From contig DFPL01000059.1 of NCBI GenBank assembly GCA_002377245.1, positions 1 through 10,238 on the forward strand: DNA of 10,238 nt, written 5' to 3'. Below, one piece after another: positions 7,181 to 10,238 of this stretch. The translations under genes were made by a program, and so were the position numbers. Source of the stretch: Enterobacteriaceae bacterium UBA3516 (GTDB lineage Bacteria > Pseudomonadota > Gammaproteobacteria > Enterobacterales > Enterobacteriaceae). A model generated the notes under the pieces. It was not told where the DNA came from. It did no database searches and saw nothing but the letters and a program-made list of their open reading frames with translations. The number at the start of each line of letters is the position of its first letter. Position 1 is the first letter of the stretch.

Positions 7181-8467
7181 ATGAAAACCACTCTGTTCAA
7201 AAGTCTCTACTTTCAGGTGCTGACGGCTATCGCTATCGGTATTTTGCTCGGCCATTTTTACCCGGATATTGGCACGCAAATGAAACCGCTGGGTGATGCG
7301 TTCGTTAAGCTCATCAAAATGATTATTGCCCCGGTCATTTTCTGTACGGTAGTGACGGGCATTGCAGGTATGGAAAGCATGAAGGCGGTAGGCCGCACGG
7401 GTGCGGTGGCGCTGCTCTATTTTGAAGTGGTCAGTACGCTGGCGCTGATTATAGGCCTGGTGATTGTGAACGTGGTTCAGCCGGGCGCCGGTATGAACGT
7501 TGATCCGGCGACGCTGGATGCCAAAGCGGTAGCGGTCTACGCCGAGCAGGCACAGCAGCAAGGCATTGTGGCTTTCTTGTTAGATGTTATTCCTTCCAGC
7601 GTGATCGGTGCGTTTGCCAGCGGTAATATTCTGCAGGTGTTGCTGTTCGCGGTGCTGTTCGGCTTTGCGCTGCACCGCCTGGGCAGCAAGGGGCAGCTCA
7701 TTTTCAACGTCATTGAAAGCTTTTCGCAGGTCATCTTCGGCATTATCAACTTCATTATGCGTCTTGCGCCGATTGGCGCGTTTGGCGCAATGGCGTTCAC
7801 CATCGGTAAATACGGCGTGGGTACGCTGGTGCAGCTGGGGCAGTTGATTATCTGCTTCTACATCACCTGTATTCTGTTTGTGGTGGTGGTGCTCGGCTCT
7901 ATCGCCCGCGCGACCGGCTTTAACATTTTCAAATTTATCCGCTATATCCGTGAAGAGCTGCTGATCGTGCTCGGTACCTCCTCTTCGGAGTCGGCGCTGC
8001 CGCGTATGCTGGAAAAAATGGAGCGCCTCGGCTGCCGTAAGTCGGTCGTGGGGCTGGTCATTCCTACCGGCTATTCGTTCAACCTCGATGGCACTTCCAT
8101 TTATCTAACGATGGCGGCGGTGTTTATTGCGCAGGCGACCAACAGCCACATGGATATTTTCCATCAGATCACGCTGCTGGTGGTGTTGTTGCTCTCTTCA
8201 AAAGGGGCGGCAGGCGTGACCGGCAGTGGGTTTATTGTGCTGGCAGCGACCATCTCAGCGGTGGGGCATTTACCGGTTGCCGGGCTGGCGTTGATTCTGG
8301 GGATTGACCGTTTCATGTCCGAAGCGCGCGCGCTGACTAACCTGGTCGGCAACGGTGTGGCCACCATCGTGGTGGCGAAATGGGTGAAAGAGCTGGATCA
8401 GAAAAAACTCGTCGATACGCTGGATAATCGTGCGACAAGCAGCAAAACAGGCGAAATATCCTCATAA
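7181..8467 (+). CDS. dctA: C4-dicarboxylate/proton symporter DctA
   Basis: DctA imports succinate, fumarate and malate (and related substrates) with protons across the inner membrane during aerobic growth. The 428-residue product has the same length as E. coli DctA and is nearly identical over long stretches. It belongs to the dicarboxylate/amino acid:cation symporter (DAACS, glutamate-transporter-fold) family. Visible hallmarks are FKSLYFQVLTAIAIGILLGH (TM1), the serine-rich re-entrant loop GTSSSESALPRM, GYSFNLDGTSIYLTM in TM7, the second re-entrant loop SSKGAAGVTGSGFIVL and the substrate-binding TM8 stretch DRFMSEARALTNLVGNGVA. The tail is hydrophilic (DNRATSSKTGEISS). Start ATG 7181 has AAGGA six bases upstream and matches the E. 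coli N-terminus (MKT-LFKSLYFQV). An upstream in-frame GTG at 7112 would add 23 unrelated residues and is rejected. In E. coli, DctA also acts as co-sensor for DcuS. The gene appears to be its own transcription unit. Confidence 0.98.
   Translation: MKTTLFKSLYFQVLTAIAIGILLGHFYPDIGTQMKPLGDAFVKLIKMIIAPVIFCTVVTGIAGMESMKAVGRTGAVALLYFEVVSTLALIIGLVIVNVVQPGAGMNVDPATLDAKAVAVYAEQAQQQGIVAFLLDVIPSSVIGAFASGNILQVLLFAVLFGFALHRLGSKGQLIFNVIESFSQVIFGIINFIMRLAPIGAFGAMAFTIGKYGVGTLVQLGQLIICFYITCILFVVVVLGSIARATGFNIFKFIRYIREELLIVLGTSSSESALPRMLEKMERLGCRKSVVGLVIPTGYSFNLDGTSIYLTMAAVFIAQATNSHMDIFHQITLLVVLLLSSKGAAGVTGSGFIVLAATISAVGHLPVAGLALILGIDRFMSEARALTNLVGNGVATIVVAKWVKELDQKKLVDTLDNRATSSKTGEISS
8176..8183 (+). other. 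Chi recombination octamer GCTGGTGG within dctA
   Basis: This is an exact match to the E. coli RecBCD Chi sequence on the + strand. In coding DNA rich in Leu and Val codons such an octamer can arise by chance. It is noted as a sequence match only. Confidence 0.6.
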
Positions 8468-8481
8468 TTTCGCCACTTAAG

Positions 8482-8506
8482 CCCGTAGCCCTTGTCGGGC
8501 TGCGGG
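8482..8506 (+). terminator. GC-rich stem-loop just after dctA, possible terminator or 3' end stabiliser
   Basis: CCCGTAGCCC (8482-8491) pairs with GGGCTGCGGG (8497-8506) over ten base pairs, one of them G-U, with the loop TTGTC. It begins 15 bases after the dctA stop. No T tract follows (TGCCTGAGC), so it is not a classic intrinsic terminator. It may instead define or protect the mRNA 3' end, or be a member of a repeat family. Confidence 0.5.
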
Positions 8507-8577
8507 TGCCTGAGCATAATTGACCCCTGGACCGCTAACGTACGAAGCAAATTCGTCGGGATATTTCATATTGCGGT

Positions 8578-8606
8578 GTGACATTTTCGCTTTTGCGAGG
8601 TCTAAC
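8578..8606 (+). promoter_or_regulatory. Candidate sigma-70 promoter for yhjJ
   Basis: GTGACA (8578-8583) matches the -35 consensus at five of six bases. TCTAAC (8601-8606) matches the -10 at four of six. The spacer is the ideal 17 bases. Transcription would start near 8613, giving a leader of about 70 bases before the yhjJ ATG. It is the best promoter pair I see in the 216-base gap between dctA and yhjJ. A 5-bp hairpin, ACGAA/TTCGT (8542-8556), upstream is weak and probably incidental. Confidence 0.45.
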
Positions 8607-8618
8607 ACCGGAGTGTTA
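8603..8618. promoter_or_regulatory. Operator-like inverted repeat TAACAC-CGGA-GTGTTA over the yhjJ -10 and start point
   Basis: Perfect 6-base arms (8603-8608 and 8613-8618) flank four bases. The left arm lies in the candidate -10 hexamer and the right arm covers the predicted start of transcription. A similar half-site, GGTGTGACAT, lies at 8576-8585 over the -35, compared with AGTGTTATGT at 8612-8621. This layout would suit a repressor, but no known regulator is recognised. Confidence 0.3.
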
Positions 8619-8625
8619 TGTATCT

Positions 8626-8656
8626 TCGGCTCCTACCTTAGCGGGGCTGACTTTTT
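8626..8656 (+). terminator. Terminator-like hairpin plus T5 in the yhjJ leader
   Basis: TCGGCTCC (8626-8633) can pair with GGGGCTGA (8643-8650) over eight positions, two of them G-U, around the loop TACCTTAGC. It is followed by CTTTTT (8651-8656). It ends 27 bases before the yhjJ ATG and lies after the candidate promoter. It could end read-through from dctA, attenuate yhjJ, or end a very short RNA. The G-U pairs make it only moderately strong. Confidence 0.35.
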
Positions 8657-8683
8657 AACCAGGAATGTTGATTAGGGGTTCCC

Positions 8684-10183
8684 ATGCAGGGCACAAAAAT
8701 TCGATTATTAACAGGCGGTTTGCTGATGCTGGCGGCTGTCGGTTATGTGCAGGCAGAAGCACTCCAGCCAGATCCGGCCTGGCAACAAGGGACATTATCA
8801 AACGGTTTACAGTGGCAGGTTCTCGCCACGCCGCAACGTCCCAGCGACCGTGTTGAGGTTCGCCTGTCTATTGATACCGGTTCGCTGACCGAGAGTACGC
8901 AGCAAACCGGTTTCAGCCATTTTATTCCCCGCATCGCGCTGACCCACAGCGGCAGCCTGCAACCGGCACAAGTGCGCTCACTCTGGCAGCAAGCCATTGA
9001 CCCGAAGCGGCCGCTGCCGCCCGCGCTGGTGTCCTATGAATACACGATTTTTAGTCTGAGCTTGCCCAACAACCGCAACGATCTGCTGAAAGAGGCGCTT
9101 CAGTGGCTGTCAGACAGCACGGGCAGACTGGCAATCACCCCTGAAACGGTGAATCACGCGCTGGCAAGCGAAGACATGGTTGCGACCTGGCCTGGCAATA
9201 CCAAAGACAGCTGGTGGCGTTATCGCCTTAAGGGCTCGTCCTTGTTAGGACACGATCCGGCGGAATCGCTCAAGCACCCCCTGGAGGCCAAACAGCTTCA
9301 GGCCTTTCATCACAAATGGTATACCCCGGATGCAATGACCCTGATTGTGGTCGGTAACGTCGATACCCGTAACGTGACCGAGCAAATCAACAAAGTCTTT
9401 GGTGACCTGAAAGGCAAACGTGAAACCCCGGCCCCCGTCCCGACATTATCACCGCTGCCACGTCAGCCGGTGAGTATCATGACCGAGACGGTGCAGCAGG
9501 ACCGACTCGCGATTATGTGGGATACCGCATGGCAGCCGATCCGTGAATCGGCGGCGTTGCAGCGTTACTGGCGTGAAGATCTCGCCCGTGAAGCCCTGTT
9601 CTGGCACCTGCAGCAGTATCTGACCAAAGCAAATAACAAAGATATTGGCCTCGGTTTTGACTGCCGCGTGCTGTTCCAGCGTGCGCAATGCGCCATCAAT
9701 CTGGATTCGCCGAACGAAAAACTGCAGAGCAATTTAGGCACGGTTGCCCGCGAGCTGGCAAAAGTCCGCGACAACGGCCTGCCAGAGGAAGAGTTTAATG
9801 CGCTGGTCGCGCAGAAGAATCTGGAGTTGCAGAAGCTGTTTGCTACCTATGCCCGTACTGATACCGATATTTTGATCAGCCAGCGGATGCGTTCGTTGCA
9901 AAACCAGGTCGTGGATATCGCACCGGAACAGTATCAAAAACTGCGGCAAAACTTCCTCGCCTCGTTGACCAAAGAGGAGCTGAATCAGGATCTGCGTTCG
10001 CAGCTTTCACAGGATATGGCTTTGATTCTGCTTCAGCCGAAGGGTGAGCCGGAATTCAACATGAAGGATTTGCAGGCAAACTGGGAGACGTTGATGTCAA
10101 CCGGTGAAGCGGCGCCGGTTGCCACAACGGTGGGTAACGACGAGCCTCATTCTGATGTGTCGGATATTCCGCCGAAGCAGTAA
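8684..10183 (+). CDS. yhjJ: Periplasmic M16-family protein YhjJ, predicted non-catalytic
   Basis: The 499-residue product matches E. coli YhjJ in length (about 498) and throughout its sequence. A signal peptide covers residues 1-24 (LLMLAAVGYVQA, cut before EALQPDP), so it should be periplasmic. The M16 fold is visible in GTLSNGLQWQVLATP and VEVRLSIDTGSLTES near the start, and in the family-typical WYTPDAMTLIVVGNVD at 212-227. The zinc motif HxxEH of active M16 peptidases is replaced by HFIPR at residues 79-83, so both the catalytic Glu and the second His are missing. It is probably a pseudo-peptidase with a binding or scaffold role; its true function is unknown. Later conserved blocks include IMWDTAWQPIRESAALQRYW and QRMRSLQNQVVDIAPEQYQK. 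The acidic, proline-containing C-terminal tail is likely disordered. Start ATG 8684 has AGGGG (8674-8678) five bases upstream. By analogy with E. coli, kdgK should lie beyond the window edge, convergent to it. Confidence 0.93.
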   Translation: MQGTKIRLLTGGLLMLAAVGYVQAEALQPDPAWQQGTLSNGLQWQVLATPQRPSDRVEVRLSIDTGSLTESTQQTGFSHFIPRIALTHSGSLQPAQVRSLWQQAIDPKRPLPPALVSYEYTIFSLSLPNNRNDLLKEALQWLSDSTGRLAITPETVNHALASEDMVATWPGNTKDSWWRYRLKGSSLLGHDPAESLKHPLEAKQLQAFHHKWYTPDAMTLIVVGNVDTRNVTEQINKVFGDLKGKRETPAPVPTLSPLPRQPVSIMTETVQQDRLAIMWDTAWQPIRESAALQRYWREDLAREALFWHLQQYLTKANNKDIGLGFDCRVLFQRAQCAINLDSPNEKLQSNLGTVARELAKVRDNGLPEEEFNALVAQKNLELQKLFATYARTDTDILISQRMRSLQNQVVDIAPEQYQKLRQNFLASLTKEELNQDLRSQLSQDMALILLQPKGEPEFNMKDLQANWETLMSTGEAAPVATTVGNDEPHSDVSDIPPKQ

Positions 10184-10185
10184 TC

Positions 10186-10234
10186 CTCCCTCAAAAAAAA
10201 GCGAGCACAATCGATTCCCTCTCCCTTGAGGGAG
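10186..10234. repeat. Nine-base inverted repeat CTCCCTCAA / TTGAGGGAG after yhjJ
   Basis: CTCCCTCAA (10186-10194), starting three bases after the yhjJ stop, is the exact reverse complement of TTGAGGGAG (10226-10234). The right arm lies inside the terminal hairpin repeat, so the two structures exclude each other. Between them are A8 (10193-10200), which would read T8 on the opposite strand, and the palindrome AATCGATT (10209-10216). Confidence 0.5.
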
Positions 10235-10238
10235 AGGG
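10217..10238. repeat. Enterobacterial CCCTCTCCCT/AGGGAGAGGG intergenic repeat (cut by window end)
   Basis: CCCTCTCCCT (10217-10226) and AGGGAGAGGG (10229-10238) are perfect 10-base inverted arms separated by TG. Repeats of this type, often followed by a GGGTGAGGG segment, are common between genes in Enterobacter, Klebsiella and relatives. The window ends on the last base of the right arm, so the rest of the element cannot be seen. It may act as a bidirectional terminator between yhjJ and a convergent neighbour. Confidence 0.7.

Noticed and set aside
8665..8856. 63-codon frame overlapping the start of yhjJ
   Set aside because: The AGGA is only one base from its ATG, the peptide resembles nothing known, and it runs out of frame through the YhjJ signal peptide.
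1..10238. A new defence, mobile or biosynthetic system
   Set aside because: Every large open frame is explained by a conserved enterobacterial core gene in conserved order; no integrase, transposase, direct-repeat array or foreign-looking segment is visible.

Overview
This window looks like ordinary core chromosome of an enterobacterium (family Enterobacteriaceae, order Enterobacterales). All six genes are on the + strand, in an order that mirrors the E. coli K-12 segment bcsB-bcsZ-bcsC-pdeK(yhjK)-dctA-yhjJ. The proteins closely resemble the E. coli ones as I remember them. They differ enough, especially in BcsC, PdeK and YhjJ, and the DNA is GC-rich enough, to suggest a relative such as Enterobacter, Lelliottia, Leclercia, Kluyvera or Klebsiella rather than E. 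coli itself. The short hairpin repeat at the right edge also fits that group. The genus is inference.

Positions 1-4889 are the distal part of the bacterial cellulose synthesis operon. They hold the 3' end of bcsB (periplasmic subunit and inner-membrane anchor), bcsZ (periplasmic GH8 endoglucanase) and bcsC (periplasmic TPR scaffold plus outer-membrane export barrel). The genes are tightly packed, which suggests translational coupling. bcsZ seems to have lost its last nine codons to a TGG-to-TGA change. The old tail can still be read in frame across the start of bcsC.

Positions 4890-7023 hold a short spacer with a possible promoter, then pdeK (yhjK/hmsP-like). PdeK is a membrane protein with a degenerate GGDEF domain and a complete EAL phosphodiesterase domain. 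It probably removes c-di-GMP, the activator of the cellulose synthase encoded just upstream. A TTG start with a good ribosome binding site is preferred over an upstream GTG.

Positions 7024-8467 hold a regulatory gap with inverted repeats and a leader hairpin, then dctA, the aerobic C4-dicarboxylate/proton symporter. Positions 8468-8683 are a dense intergenic region. It contains a stem-loop after dctA, a promoter-like GTGACA-N17-TCTAAC, an operator-like inverted repeat over its -10 and start point, and a hairpin plus T5 just before yhjJ. Positions 8684-10183 hold yhjJ, a periplasmic M16-family protein whose zinc-binding motif is destroyed. The window ends inside a CCCTCTCCCT/AGGGAGAGGG repeat.

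I found no mobile element, CRISPR array, rRNA or tRNA gene, phage gene or defence island. I do not think the window encodes a new multi-gene system. The points most worth checking are the bcsZ stop codon, the dctA-yhjJ intergenic region and the catalytic-motif losses in PdeK and YhjJ.
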